Positions 7,841-17,274 of a stretch of DNA of 64,000 nt are shown here, piece by piece. Every line of letters starts with the position of its first letter. The first letter of the stretch is position 1. Below the pieces are notes generated by a model. The model made no database searches and had not been told where the DNA came from. It was given only the letters and a program-made list of their open reading frames with translations. Both the position numbers and the translations under genes were made by a program. The DNA lies in assembly GCA_021730985.1 (NCBI GenBank), contig JAKFYI010000030.1, positions 62,001 to 126,000 of the forward strand. Direction: 5' to 3'. Origin of the DNA: Hyphomicrobiales bacterium. GTDB lineage: Bacteria; Pseudomonadota; Alphaproteobacteria; Rhizobiales; Xanthobacteraceae.

Positions 7841-8881
7841 ATGAAATTTCTCGACGAGGCCAAGGTGTATGTCCGCTCCGGCGACGGCGGCAACGGCTGC
7901 GTGGCGTTCCGCCGCGAGAAGTTCATGGAATTCGGCGGCCCGAGCGGGGGCAATGGCGGACACGGCGGCAAGGTCGTGGTCGAGGCGGTGGACGGCCTCA
8001 ACACGCTGATCGACTACCGCTACCAGCAGCATTTCAAGGCCAAGCCCGGCGTTCCCGGCAAGGGCAAGGACCGTCACGGGGCGCGCGGCGCCGACACGGT
8101 CCTGAAGGTGCCGGTCGGCACGCAGATCTATGACGAGGACAAAGAGACGCTGATCGCCGACCTGACCAAGCTCGGCGAGCGCATCGTGCTGGCCGAGGGT
8201 GGCAACGGCGGCTTCGGCAACGCGCACTTCAAGACCTCGACCAACCGCGCGCCGACCAACGCCAACCCGGGCCAGCTTGGCGAGGAGCGTTGGATCTGGC
8301 TGCGGCTGAAGCTGATCGCCGACGCCGGCGTGGTCGGCCTGCCGAATGCCGGCAAGTCCACCTTCCTGGCCGCGACCAGCGCCGCCAAGCCGAAGATCGC
8401 CGACTATCCCTTCACCACGCTGCACGCCCAGCTCGGCGTGGTGGAGAGCGACGGCCGCGAGTTCGTGCTCGCCGACATTCCCGGACTGATCGAAGGCGCG
8501 CACGAGGGCAGCGGCCTCGGCGACCGCTTCCTCGGCCACATCGAGCGCTGCCGCGTGCTGCTGCATCTGGTGGACGGCACCGGCGAGCACGCCGGCGAAG
8601 CCTACAAGACCGTGCGCGCCGAGCTTGAAGCCTACGGCAACGGCTTGGCTGAGAAGCCCGAGATCGTCGCGCTGACCAAAATCGACGCCATGACGCCGGA
8701 AGACATCAAGCAGCAGGCGGCCCGCCTGAAACGCGCCACCAAAAAGACGCCGATGCTGCTGTCCGCGCATTCGCGCAAGGGCGTGCCGGAGGCGCTGCGC
8801 GCCCTGCTTGCGGTGATCGACGAAGGCGGCGGCACCACCGCCGCGCGCCGTCGCGACGGCGCGGTGGCGTGGCAGCCGTAA
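7841..8881 (+). CDS. obgE: Obg family GTPase (ribosome assembly, stringent control)
   Basis: A 346-residue GTPase. The glycine-rich Obg fold occupies residues 1-157 ([20 protein letters not shown] ... [16 protein letters not shown]). The G domain follows with G1 GLPNAGKST, a DYPFTTL switch, G3 [10 protein letters not shown]4 TKID and a late SAHSRKGV. The variable OCT domain is absent; the protein ends soon after the G domain, as in other alphaproteobacteria. Obg binds the 50S subunit and ppGpp and is essential. It is the expected neighbour of rplU-rpmA upstream and proB downstream, although accessory genes now separate it from both. Confidence 0.97.
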   Translation: MKFLDEAKVYVRSGDGGNGCVAFRREKFMEFGGPSGGNGGHGGKVVVEAVDGLNTLIDYRYQQHFKAKPGVPGKGKDRHGARGADTVLKVPVGTQIYDEDKETLIADLTKLGERIVLAEGGNGGFGNAHFKTSTNRAPTNANPGQLGEERWIWLRLKLIADAGVVGLPNAGKSTFLAATSAAKPKIADYPFTTLHAQLGVVESDGREFVLADIPGLIEGAHEGSGLGDRFLGHIERCRVLLHLVDGTGEHAGEAYKTVRAELEAYGNGLAEKPEIVALTKIDAMTPEDIKQQAARLKRATKKTPMLLSAHSRKGVPEALRALLAVIDEGGGTTAARRRDGAVAWQP

Positions 8882-8989
8882 TAAAGCTTTCGTGTCCTGG
8901 GTGACGGGGCGCAGCGAGGGAGGCTGGGGCTCCGGATTCTTTCCAGGGCTCGTCCTCCTCAATCGGTCAAGTCGGCTTTACACCTGAAA

Positions 8990-9045
8990 GCGGAATAGCG
9001 GCGGACATGAAGCAATGTCGGCTTTGTGCCAAAAGGCGACATCAC
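8990..9045. repeat. Degenerate interspersed repeat, copy next to ABC_sub_bind gene
   Basis: The stretch around CAATGTCGGCTTTGTGCC then AAAAGGCGAC (9012-9041) matches, with a few changes, CAATGTCCGCTTCGGGTC then AAAAGGCGAC at about 10088-10115. The two copies bracket the ABC_sub_bind gene 9042-10025; this one lies directly at its 3' end. From memory, this repeat type (whose reading frames give strings like VRFGSKADI and SALPPKADI) is frequent in Rhizobiales genomes. Confidence 0.55.
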
Positions 9046-10025
9046 TCGATCACCTCGTCGGCGCGCGCGAGCAGTGTCGGGGGGACGGTGAGGCCGAGTG
9101 TCTTGGCAGTCTTGAGATTGATGATCAGCTCGAACTTCGTCGGCTGCTCGATCGGTAGGTCGGCCGGCTTGGCACCCCTGAGGAGCTTATCAACGTAGGT
9201 GGCGGCACGACGGTGCTGCAGGATCGTGACCGCTGAATAGGCCATCAAGCCACCGGCCTCTACTACAATTCTTGAATGGTACACACCCGGCAGTCGATGA
9301 CGCGTTGCCAGCTCTACCATACGGGCGCGGTTGACCGTGAATATGCTCTCGCCGGTTGCTATGACTCCTTCGGCGAGTTCTTTCGCTCCCGCATCGAAAG
9401 CAACGGGAAGATCACTGGAAGTTCGAATGTCTCGGATTTGCAGCTTTATGCCGAGCGAGTGTGCCGTCTCTTCAAGTGCTTTCACCTGAGGCGCGGCAAC
9501 CGGGTCGGACAAGTGCGTGAGCACGAGCACGCGCGAGATTTGTGGCACAAGCTCCCTCAGTAGCTCCAGCCGCTTGCCGGCGAGAGCGGGAAACATAAGG
9601 GACAGCCCGGTTACGTTTCCTCCGGGACGGGCAAGGCTATCGACCAGGCCGGTCCCCACCGGATCGCCGAGGCCGATCATGACGATGGGGATGGCCTGCG
9701 TCGCCTTCTTCGCCGCCTGAGTGGCTGGAGTTGTCGACGTAACGATTACATCCGCGCCAAGGTGCATGCATTCGGCGGCAAGGGCCGCATAGCGTTCGGC
9801 CTGACCGTCAGCGGTCAGATAGTCGATGGTCATCGTTTGCCCGTGGACATATCCCAGCTCGCGCAATCCCTCGAAGAAGGCGCCAAATCTCGTCGATTGC
9901 AATGATCCCGGATCGAACGTCAGGAAACACAGCCTCGGAAGTTTTTTTGGCTGCTGCGCGCGCGCAGCGATCGGCCGCACCACAACGGCTCCGCCAAGTA
10001 TGGTGATAAAATCGCGCCGTCTCAT
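9042..10025 (-). CDS. ABC transporter substrate-binding protein (ABC_sub_bind family)
   Basis: A 327-residue periplasmic receptor of the Pfam ABC_sub_bind type. The start at 10025 gives MRRRDFITILGGAVVVRPIA, a twin-arginine-like signal that is standard for this family, cleaved near ARAQQ. The body has the typical ATQAAKKATQAIPIVM, GDPVGTGLVDSLARPGGNVTG and C-terminal LIINLKTAKTLGLTVPPTLLARADEVIE segments. No permease or ATPase is adjacent, so it is an orphan receptor with unknown ligand. It is flanked on both sides by copies of a degenerate interspersed repeat and stands between obgE and proB, where it is not part of the conserved cluster. Confidence 0.9.
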   Translation of the reverse strand: MRRRDFITILGGAVVVRPIAARAQQPKKLPRLCFLTFDPGSLQSTRFGAFFEGLRELGYVHGQTMTIDYLTADGQAERYAALAAECMHLGADVIVTSTTPATQAAKKATQAIPIVMIGLGDPVGTGLVDSLARPGGNVTGLSLMFPALAGKRLELLRELVPQISRVLVLTHLSDPVAAPQVKALEETAHSLGIKLQIRDIRTSSDLPVAFDAGAKELAEGVIATGESIFTVNRARMVELATRHRLPGVYHSRIVVEAGGLMAYSAVTILQHRRAATYVDKLLRGAKPADLPIEQPTKFELIINLKTAKTLGLTVPPTLLARADEVIE

Positions 10026-10069
10026 GCTTATGCCGTCTCCGCTCAGGAGACGGCATCGTAACCGCCCAG

Positions 10070-10205
10070 GCGGTGATGCCGGAAGGGCCAACAATGTCCG
10101 CTTCGGGTCAAAAGGCGACTTTCCAGCCCTTCGGACCATGTCTGCTTTACCTCTAACAGCAGACGTCGGAGCGGGTATGCCGTTGCGTCTGCAACGCCAC
10201 TGAGT
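10070..10205. repeat. Degenerate interspersed repeat upstream of the ABC_sub_bind gene
   Basis: This stretch contains CAATGTCCGCTTCGGGTC followed by AAAAGGCGAC and a second half with ATGTCTGCTTTACCTC and CAGCAGACGTCGGAGCGG. In the + strand frames it reads NNVRFGSKGDFP and MSALPLTADVG, the translation strings I associate with a common Rhizobiales repeat. It pairs with the copy at 8990-9045. Confidence 0.55.
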
Positions 10206-10218
10206 CTGATGCGCCGGC

Positions 10219-11226
10219 TCATTCCGGCTTGATGCCGATCGCGGCAAGAGTCTTTCGCCAGAACTCCGCCTGCGAGCGGCCCAGCGCCGCCGCTTCCTCG
10301 GGCGTGCCGCCGGCGACCGTGAACTCGAGCTTGGCGATTTTCTCCTGCAGGGCCTTGTCCTGGAGCACCTTGTTGACGGCCGCATTGATGCGCGCAACGA
10401 CGTAGTCGGGCGCGCCGGCCGGAGCTGCGACGCCGAACCATTGGTTGGCGTCGAGGGCGCCCATATCGACTCCGCTCTCGCGCAACGTCGGCACCTCCGG
10501 CATCGACTTCATCCGCTGGTATCCAGTGACGCCGAGAATTCGCACCTTTCCCTCGCGGCCGAGCGCGATCGAGGTGGAGGGAGCGGTGAACAGAAGTCCC
10601 ACATGGCCCGCCACGATGTCCTGAATCGCGGGAGCTGCGCCGCGATAGGGCACGAGCGTCATCTTCGTCGCCGTCGCCTGCAGGAATGCAACCGCGCCCA
10701 GGTGCGGCGGCGAGCCGACGCCGGAGTGGGCAAGCTTGAGGTCGTCCGGCTTCGCCTTGGCGAGCGCGATGATCTCGCCCACTGTCTTGGCCGGCAGCGT
10801 GTTCGCGCCGACGAACGACAACGGCGTGCGGGCGCTGAGCACGATCGGGCGGAAGTCCTTGATCGGATCGTAGGTTGCGCCGGCCACGAGGCTCGGGCCG
10901 ACGATCATCGCGATATCGAACGAGCCGAGCGTGTAGCCGTCCGCAGCCGCGCGGGACAGCGCCAGCGCCGCCGTCGAGCCGCCGCCGCCCGGCCTGTTCT
11001 CGATGATGACCGGCTTGCCGAGTTCCTCCGCGAGCGGCGCGGCCACGGCGCGTGCGATGACATCCGTTGGCCCGCCCGCGGCGAAGCCCACGAGGAATGT
11101 GATGGCGCGGCTTGGATAGGCCGCGGCGCTTTCCTGCGCTTGCGCTGGAGTGCCGGCGCAGAGGGCTGCGAGGCCCAATGCCGTCGCTAAAGTGACCGAC
11201 ACAAAACCACGGACGCCGACTGGCAT
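10219..11226 (-). CDS. TctC/Bug-family tripartite tricarboxylate transporter receptor
   Basis: A 335-residue orphan solute receptor. The start at 11226 follows AGGGAG with 6-nt spacing; a signal peptide runs to about residue 30 (GTPAQA-QES). Family marks are YPSRAITFLVGFAAGGPTDV, VIIENRPGGGGST, YDPIKDFRPIVL, SGVGSPPHLGAVAFL and PEVPTLRESGVD. No TctA/TctB permease is nearby. It is divergent from the glutathione-dependent alcohol dehydrogenase gene across 199 bp, where I see no clear shared operator. Confidence 0.92.
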   Translation of the reverse strand: MPVGVRGFVSVTLATALGLAALCAGTPAQAQESAAAYPSRAITFLVGFAAGGPTDVIARAVAAPLAEELGKPVIIENRPGGGGSTAALALSRAAADGYTLGSFDIAMIVGPSLVAGATYDPIKDFRPIVLSARTPLSFVGANTLPAKTVGEIIALAKAKPDDLKLAHSGVGSPPHLGAVAFLQATATKMTLVPYRGAAPAIQDIVAGHVGLLFTAPSTSIALGREGKVRILGVTGYQRMKSMPEVPTLRESGVDMGALDANQWFGVAAPAGAPDYVVARINAAVNKVLQDKALQEKIAKLEFTVAGGTPEEAAALGRSQAEFWRKTLAAIGIKPE

Positions 11227-11425
11227 GAATGACTCCCTGCTTGCAGGATGCGACCTTCGCCGATTTAGGCATGGCCTGACGAGCCCGTCCACCCGGCCGC
11301 TCGGCCCGCTTCGGTTTCGCCCCTGAGCCGGCGTGTCGCCAGCTTCGCACTCGCGCCGCGCAATGACGCGGAATGACTTTCCCGCTAGTGTGTCGTGCCA
11401 ATACGCGACTGGAGAAATTTCCACG

Positions 11426-12537
<1,112 letters not shown>

Positions 12538-12538
<1 letters not shown>

Positions 12539-13509
12539 TGAGCATGAAGCGCCGCGACTTCATCGGCATCCTGGGCGGCGCCACCGCAGTTCCGCTGCTG
12601 AACCGCGTGGCGTTTGCGGAGGGCCGCACGGCGACGCTCGGCATTCTGGTGACCGGGCATCCCTCGCTCGACATCGTTACGGCGGGACTGCGCGAATCGC
12701 TGGCGAAAGTGGGCTGGGTTGAAGGTCAGAACCTTCGGCTGGTAACCCGCGCCGGACAAGGCGAAGAGCTCCAGGCGATGGCGGCGGAACTGGTCCGGAT
12801 GAAGGTCGATATCATCGTGACATCGCTGACGCCCACCGCGCAGGCGGCGAAGAAGGCAACGGCTACGATCCCGATCGTGATGGCTGCGGCCGGCGATCCG
12901 GTTGGCACCGGACTGGTGGCAAGCCTCGCTCGCCCCGGCGGCAATGTCACCGGTGTCACAACCGCCGGCACCGAGGTGGCCGCGAAAAGCCTGGAACTGG
13001 TGCGCGAAATGTTTCCGTCCGTGCGCCGTGTCGGGGTCATCGCCAACGAGAACGACTCGTTCACCGGCCCGTATATCGCCCAGTTGCGGGAAGGCGCGCG
13101 GCGCTCCGGTCTGGAGATCGAGGTCGTGATGGCGCATTCCGCCGCGCCGCAAGAACTGATCTTTGAAGCGGTCGTCGCCAAGGGCGCCGATGCGGTCATC
13201 ATCCAGGGCAGCATGGTGCGCCCCGGCTCGACCGTCGAACTTGCGATCAAGCACCGGCTGATCTCGCTCGGCAGCAACCGGTCCTGGCCGATGTCGGGAG
13301 GGCTGATGTCGTACGCGGCGAGCCTCACCGATGTCTATCGGCAGTCGGCCGACTACATCGACAAGATTCTCAAGGGGCGCGCGCCGGCCGACCTTCCGGT
13401 GGCGCTCGCCACCAAGTTCGATCTGGTGATCAATCTCAAAGCCGCCAAGGCGCTCGGGCTGACGATCCCGGAAGCGTTCCTGACCCGCGCCGACGAAGTG
13501 ATCGAGTAG
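12538..13509 (+). CDS. ABC transporter substrate-binding protein (ABC_sub_bind family)
   Basis: A 323-residue periplasmic receptor translationally coupled to the upstream dehydrogenase (TGATG overlap). It starts MSMKRRDFIGILGGATAVPL, the twin-arginine-like leader of this family. The family segments TPTAQAAKKATATIPIVM, GDPVGTGLVASLARPGGNVT and the C-terminal LVINLKAAKALGLTIPEAFL...DEVIE are all present. It is a diverged paralogue of the 9042-10025 gene; again no permease or ATPase gene is near. Ligand unknown. The coupling to the dehydrogenase implies joint expression, but a functional link to formaldehyde metabolism is only a guess. Confidence 0.9.
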
Positions 13510-13516
13510 CGCGGGG

Positions 13517-13666
13517 CTAGCGCCGCGGGTGCGGCAGGTGGATGCGCTTGCGCTCGAACCGCTTTGGCCGCTTCTCATCCCGGACGGGTCCGCCGCTCAG
13601 GATCGGAATGCAGGCGATGAAGACCGCCATCGCCAGGATCGGCATGATTTCCATCGGGTTCACCAT
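13517..13666 (-). CDS. Small single-pass membrane protein (hypothetical)
   Basis: A 49-residue open frame starting MVNPMEIMPILAMAVFIACI: one transmembrane helix (IMPILAMAVFIACIPILSG) followed by a basic tail (RPKRFERKRIHLPHP). The start at 13666 is preceded by GAGGTG with short spacing. The hydrophobic-then-basic pattern is more protein-like than the overlapping frames on the other strand. I do not recognise a family. It lies between the ABC_sub_bind gene (convergent) and proB (divergent). Confidence 0.4.
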   Translation of the reverse strand: MVNPMEIMPILAMAVFIACIPILSGGPVRDEKRPKRFERKRIHLPHPRR

Positions 13667-13882
13667 CGGACACCTCGTGTTCGCCGTCGCCCCTCCCCAC
13701 GCCATTCAAACTGCGGCTTTCCGGATAACGGCCAAAGCCGCCGCCGGTTCACCGGTGGGATAAAACCAGCAAGAACCGGGCCATCCCACATGCGCCGGGG
13801 GTTGTGCGGCCATGACTGACAAGAACGGGGCGTGCTAGACAGGCCGCCCAACAAGCCCTCCGGCCCGCATATCTGCGCTGAC

Positions 13883-15013
13883 ATGACTGCAAAAACCCCA
13901 GCCCTCGCCGATTTCCGCCGCATCGTGGTGAAGGTCGGCTCGTCGTTGCTGGTCGATTCGGCGGCCGGCCGGATCAAGGAGGCGTGGCTTGCCTCGCTTG
14001 CCCAGGACATCGCCAAGCTGCACAAGGACAAGCGCGACGTGATCGTGGTGTCGTCCGGCGCCATCGCGCTCGGCCGCGCCGTACTCAAGCTGCCGAAAGG
14101 TCCGCTCAAGCTGGAGGACAGCCAGGGCGCCGCCGCGGTCGGCCAGATCGCGCTGGCGCGCACCTGGGCCGAGGCGCTCGGCAAGCACAAGATCACCGCA
14201 GGCCAGGTGCTGGTGACGCTGACCGACACCGAGGAGCGCCGCCGCTATCTCAACGCGCGCAACACCATCGCCAAGCTGCTGGAGTGGCGCAGCGTGCCCG
14301 TCATCAATGAGAACGACACCGTCGCCACCAACGAGATTCGCTACGGCGACAACGACCGCCTCGCCGCACGCGTCGCCGCGATGGCGAGCGCCGACCTGCT
14401 GGTGCTGCTGTCCGACGTCGACGGGCTCTACGACGCGCCGCCCGCCAGCAGCGCCAAGGCAAAGCACATCCCGCTGGTGCCGCGCATCACCGCTGCGATC
14501 GAGGCGATGGCCGGCGCGTCCGGCTCCGAGCTGTCGCGCGGCGGCATGGTCACCAAGATCGAGGCCGGCAAGATCGTCACCACCGCGGGCGCCCACATGG
14601 TGATCGCCTCGGGCCATGTCGATCATCCGCTCGACGCGATCGCGGCGGGCTCCCGCGCCACTTGGTTCCTGACGCCGGCCAATCCGGTGACGGCGCGCAA
14701 AAAATGGATCGCGGGATCGCTCGAACCGAAGGGCACGCTGACCATCGACGCGGGCGCCGCCGCAGCATTGCGCCGCGGCAAGAGCCTGCTGCCCGCCGGC
14801 GTGGTGCGGGTCGATGGCGTGTTCGGCCGCGGCGACGCGGTGCTGATCCGCGGGCCGGACGGCGCCGAGATCGGCCGTGGGCTGGTCGCCTACGACGCCG
14901 AGGACGCGGCCAAGATCATCCGCAAGTCGTCCGGCGACATTGCGCTGATCCTCGGCGTGGAAGGCCGCGCCGAGATGGTGCACCGCGACGATCTGGTGCT
15001 GGGCGGCGCGTAA
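13883..15013 (+). CDS. proB: Glutamate 5-kinase
   Basis: A 376-residue enzyme for the first step of proline synthesis, phosphorylating glutamate with ATP. The ATG at 13883 gives [20 protein letters not shown], with the kinase motif VVKVGSSLL at the start of the amino acid kinase fold. Further motifs are [56 protein letters not shown] and [17 protein letters not shown] domain fills residues ~280-365. A GTG 51 nt upstream is possible but adds no conserved sequence. proA follows but is separated by accessory genes and the 598-bp non-coding stretch, unlike the tight proBA pair of many bacteria. Confidence 0.96.
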   Translation: MTAKTPALADFRRIVVKVGSSLLVDSAAGRIKEAWLASLAQDIAKLHKDKRDVIVVSSGAIALGRAVLKLPKGPLKLEDSQGAAAVGQIALARTWAEALGKHKITAGQVLVTLTDTEERRRYLNARNTIAKLLEWRSVPVINENDTVATNEIRYGDNDRLAARVAAMASADLLVLLSDVDGLYDAPPASSAKAKHIPLVPRITAAIEAMAGASGSELSRGGMVTKIEAGKIVTTAGAHMVIASGHVDHPLDAIAAGSRATWFLTPANPVTARKKWIAGSLEPKGTLTIDAGAAAALRRGKSLLPAGVVRVDGVFGRGDAVLIRGPDGAEIGRGLVAYDAEDAAKIIRKSSGDIALILGVEGRAEMVHRDDLVLGGA

Positions 15014-15117
15014 CACGACATTTGCTTACGCCCATGGAACCGGATTGCCGCCAGCGCATTGACCGGGCGCGACGCGATACACTCATGAGTCTGAAGGCGA
15101 TCCACCGATCGCCCGGA

Positions 15118-15143
15118 AAACCCCGGCCGCTCGGCTGGGGTTT
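15118..15143. terminator. Bidirectional intrinsic terminator between proB and dipeptidase gene
   Basis: An 11-bp stem (AAACCCCGGCC at 15118-15128, GGCTGGGGTTT at 15133-15143, loop GCTC, one G-T pair) is flanked by A residues on the left and TTTCCGTTT on the right. The two genes around it converge, so it can end both transcripts. A second 7-bp hairpin (GGCGATC/GATCGCC) is just upstream. Confidence 0.75.
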
Positions 15144-15154
15144 CCGTTTGTGCC

Positions 15155-15865
15155 TCACCGCACCGGAAAATCGAAGAACGTGTTCGGGAACGGCTCGTTG
15201 CGCAGCGTGAAGTGCCACCACTCCTTGCTGTAGGGCATGAAGCCGCGGCGGCGCATCGCATCGGCCAGCAGCCTGCGGTTGGACTGCGCCTCCGCGCTGA
15301 CGGTCTTATCGCTTGGTGCCGAGCGCGAACTGAAGAAGTCGAACGGCGTGCCCATGTCGAGCTCTTTGCCGCCGTCACGCCGCACCAGCGTCATGTCGAG
15401 CGTGGAGCCGCGCGAATGGCCGGAGCGCGCGGCGATGTAGCCGTCGCGGAACAGGTTGCGCTTCTCGACCTGCGGATAATAGTCGGCCTTGCGCGCCTCA
15501 TCGCGCAGGTCGCGAGCCCAACGCGCGAAATGCGCCACCGCGCGCACCGGGCGGTAGCAGTCGAACGCCTTGACCGCGAGCCCCTGCGGCGCCAGATCGC
15601 GCGCCACGTCGGCCAGCGCGGTCGCCGCCTCGCGCGTCAAATAGCAGACCGGCTTTTCGTAGCCGTCGATCGGCTTGCCGACGAAATTGTCGGAGCCGAG
15701 ATAGCGCATGTCGATCACGAGGTTCGGCACCAGCGTGGACGCATCGACAAACGTGGGCGGGCGCGTTGTCTGGGCCGAAGTCGGCAGGCTGGATGAGACC
15801 ATGAGAACGGCTGCGGCGAGAGTCCGAATCAAGCTGCGCGTGTCGTAGCATTGCTTGCGGCGCAC
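15155..15865 (-). CDS. D-alanyl-D-alanine dipeptidase (VanX-like, peptidase M15D)
   Basis: A periplasmic zinc dipeptidase of about 236 residues. Key residues fit VanX: SGHSRGSTLDMTLV (zinc His and Asp), EWWHFTLRNEPF (catalytic Glu and last zinc His) and the substrate Arg in DMRYLGSDNFVG. The start is uncertain. A GTG at 15865 gives a good signal peptide (basic n-region, then LIRTLAAAVLMVSSSL, cut at TSAQ); a TTG at 15832 and an ATG at 15802 are alternatives. The GTG lies just beside a palindromic repeat (15871-15950). It probably recycles or degrades D-Ala-D-Ala; no other van genes are present, so glycopeptide resistance is not implied. Confidence 0.85.
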   Translation of the reverse strand: MRRKQCYDTRSLIRTLAAAVLMVSSSLPTSAQTTRPPTFVDASTLVPNLVIDMRYLGSDNFVGKPIDGYEKPVCYLTREAATALADVARDLAPQGLAVKAFDCYRPVRAVAHFARWARDLRDEARKADYYPQVEKRNLFRDGYIAARSGHSRGSTLDMTLVRRDGGKELDMGTPFDFFSSRSAPSDKTVSAEAQSNRRLLADAMRRRGFMPYSKEWWHFTLRNEPFPNTFFDFPVR

Positions 15866-15870
15866 CGCGG

Positions 15871-15950
15871 TGTCATGCCCGCGAAGGCGGGCATGCAGTA
15901 CACACCGGTGGTCCTGTGAGTACTGGGTCCCCGCCTTCGCGGGGACGACA
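15871..15950. repeat. Palindromic REP-like element, family 1, copy A
   Basis: Two hairpins, ATGCCCGCGAAGGCGGGCAT and GTCCCCGCCTTCGCGGGGAC, flank a short centre containing CAGTACACACCGGTGG, and the ends are TGTCAT and GACGACA. The same architecture occurs at 48517-48598 and 51425-51498. This copy lies between the dipeptidase and cyclase genes. Confidence 0.85.
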
Positions 15951-15980
15951 GCAAACCCCGGTGCAGCAATTCGGCAAACA

Positions 15981-16676
15981 TCACGCATCCAGCCAGGCCA
16001 CCGCACGGATCGGCGCGCCGGTGCCGCCCTTGATCTTGATCGGAAAGCCGATGAAACGGAAACGGCCCTTGCCGACCAGCTTCTCAAGATTGACCAGCCC
16101 TTCCATGTGCGTGAAGCCGAGATCGCGGCAGACGTGATGGACCTCGAAATTGTTGCGGCCGGTGCGGCCCGGGCTCACCGCCTCGACGCCGAACATGCCG
16201 ATCTTCTTCTCAGCGCCGAGCCAGGTCGCCGATTCCTTGGTCAAACCCGGAAAGTCGGTGATGAACGCCGGCGTGCCGTGGGTGCGCCGATAGAAATCCA
16301 TGTGCAGCAGCACCGTGTCCTTCGGCTTGATGGTGACGCCGGCCGCCTTTTCGGCCGCCTGCAAATCCTCGATCGAGATGTCGGACTTCAGCGGCTTGTG
16401 CGAGAGATCGAGACACACCGCCTCGGTGAAGAAATTTTCCAGCGGCATCTGGTCGACCGACATGGCGCCCGGCTTGGCGTCGAAATGCTTGGGCGCATCG
16501 ACGTGCGTGCCGGAGTGATCGCCCATCACGATCGCCATGGTGGCAGCGGAGAACTTGTAGCCGTCGGCCTCGCGCACTTCCTCGTGCGTCGAGAACGGCG
16601 TGGTAACGACCTGCGGATGGTTCGGCAGCACCTGCATCTTGTGTTCAATGTCGCGGGAAAGATCGATCAGGATCAT
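15981..16676 (-). CDS. Cyclase family protein (kynurenine formamidase-like metal hydrolase)
   Basis: A 231-residue protein of the Pfam Cyclase family. The signature HSGTHVDAPKHF (metal ligands His, His, Asp) is intact, and a further conserved His follows in LLHMDFYRRTHGTPAF. Family members include kynurenine formamidase, isatin hydrolase and polyketide cyclases, so the precise reaction is open. The start MILIDLSRDIEHKMQVLP is standard. It is transcribed away from the non-coding stretch that precedes proA; no tryptophan-catabolic genes are adjacent, which weakens the kynurenine assignment. Confidence 0.82.
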   Translation of the reverse strand: MILIDLSRDIEHKMQVLPNHPQVVTTPFSTHEEVREADGYKFSAATMAIVMGDHSGTHVDAPKHFDAKPGAMSVDQMPLENFFTEAVCLDLSHKPLKSDISIEDLQAAEKAAGVTIKPKDTVLLHMDFYRRTHGTPAFITDFPGLTKESATWLGAEKKIGMFGVEAVSPGRTGRNNFEVHHVCRDLGFTHMEGLVNLEKLVGKGRFRFIGFPIKIKGGTGAPIRAVAWLDA

Positions 16677-16746
16677 GGGCGCTCCAAACGCGATTGGGGT
16701 GGCGACGGTCGGCGGCGGGGCTTCAGGCTAGCGCCGACCGGCGCGC

Positions 16747-16775
16747 TTGACACCTACCCAAGCTAGGACTATATT
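16747..16775 (+). promoter_or_regulatory. Near-consensus sigma-70 promoter
   Basis: TTGACA at 16747-16752 and TATATT at 16770-16775 are separated by exactly 17 nt. Eleven of twelve positions match the consensus, unusually strong for a GC-rich alphaproteobacterium. It points rightwards into the hairpin-rich non-coding stretch; transcription would start at about 16782. Confidence 0.75.
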
Positions 16776-16781
16776 CCGCGT

Positions 16782-17136
16782 GTCCTGCTCACCGAGGGCG
16801 CCTTCCGGAGGCGTTTGGTTGGCGGAGCGGGATGCGGCGCCTGCGGTTGGTCCTCGCAAGACCGGCCCCGGGAGGCCCGGGTCACCGTCCGTCCCCAATA
16901 TGGAGGGGCTGCCCTTCAATGGGCTGGTGGGGACCGGAGGAAGGCCAGGCGAAAGCCAGGCCGATCCAGAGGTGGAAGGCCCACCCAGACGGTCCTGAAA
17001 GTTACGGTCCCGAGCGCCCAAAATCGCCGCGGTGGAGCGCCGGATGGCGACACGCTCTCGCAAGAGCGTGAACGCCGAAAGGCGTGAAGAAGATAAAGCG
17101 CTGTCTGGCACTCCGCCCCCTCACTTCGGTGAGGGC
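16782..17136 (+). ncRNA. Candidate structured non-coding RNA (or long structured proA leader)
   Basis: Downstream of the strong promoter the sequence folds locally into perfect short hairpins. They are CGCCT/AGGCG at 16799-16813, a GAAA-capped stem with self-complementary GGCC ends at 16943-16962, an 8-bp CACGCTCT/AGAGCGTG stem with CGCA loop at 17051-17070, ACGCC/GGCGT with a GAAA loop at 17072-17085, and CCCTCAC/GTGAGGG with a TTCG loop at 17118-17135. GNRA and UUCG tetraloops are typical of functional RNA. There is no T-run terminator, so it could be an independent RNA or the 5' leader of proA. It does not show the landmark motifs of RNase P RNA, tmRNA, SRP RNA or 6S RNA that I could look for. 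I have a vague recollection of similar sequence recurring in Bradyrhizobium relatives. Confidence 0.45.
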
Positions 17137-17274
17137 GACGTGAAGGACCACCGCGGGCCCTCCGGCCCGCCCGCGATGAACCGTGCCTGGCGCATGCCGC
17201 GCGTGCGCGGCCATGGATGAGAACGCCCGGCAAACGTGATAAGAATAGATATAAACTTCTTGAGCATATCTCGC

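Larger units (their letters stand above)
16677..17274. other. 598-bp non-coding stretch upstream of proA
   Basis: No convincing protein gene is seen on either strand; the open frames have low-complexity composition and are interrupted by perfect hairpins. The stretch contains a near-consensus sigma-70 promoter (16747-16775), a string of short GC-rich hairpins with tetraloops from about 16799 to 17170, and an AT-richer 40 nt just before proA. See the ncRNA candidate entry. Confidence 0.7.

Noticed and set aside
15155..15865. Vancomycin-resistance cluster based on the VanX-like gene
   Set aside because: No vanH, vanA, vanS or vanR relatives are nearby; chromosomal D-Ala-D-Ala dipeptidases are common in proteobacteria.
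16728..17111. A 127-codon minus-strand frame in the non-coding stretch before proA
   Set aside because: Its sequence is dictated by perfect RNA-type hairpins, it lacks a ribosome site, and the overlapping frames look equally protein-unlike.
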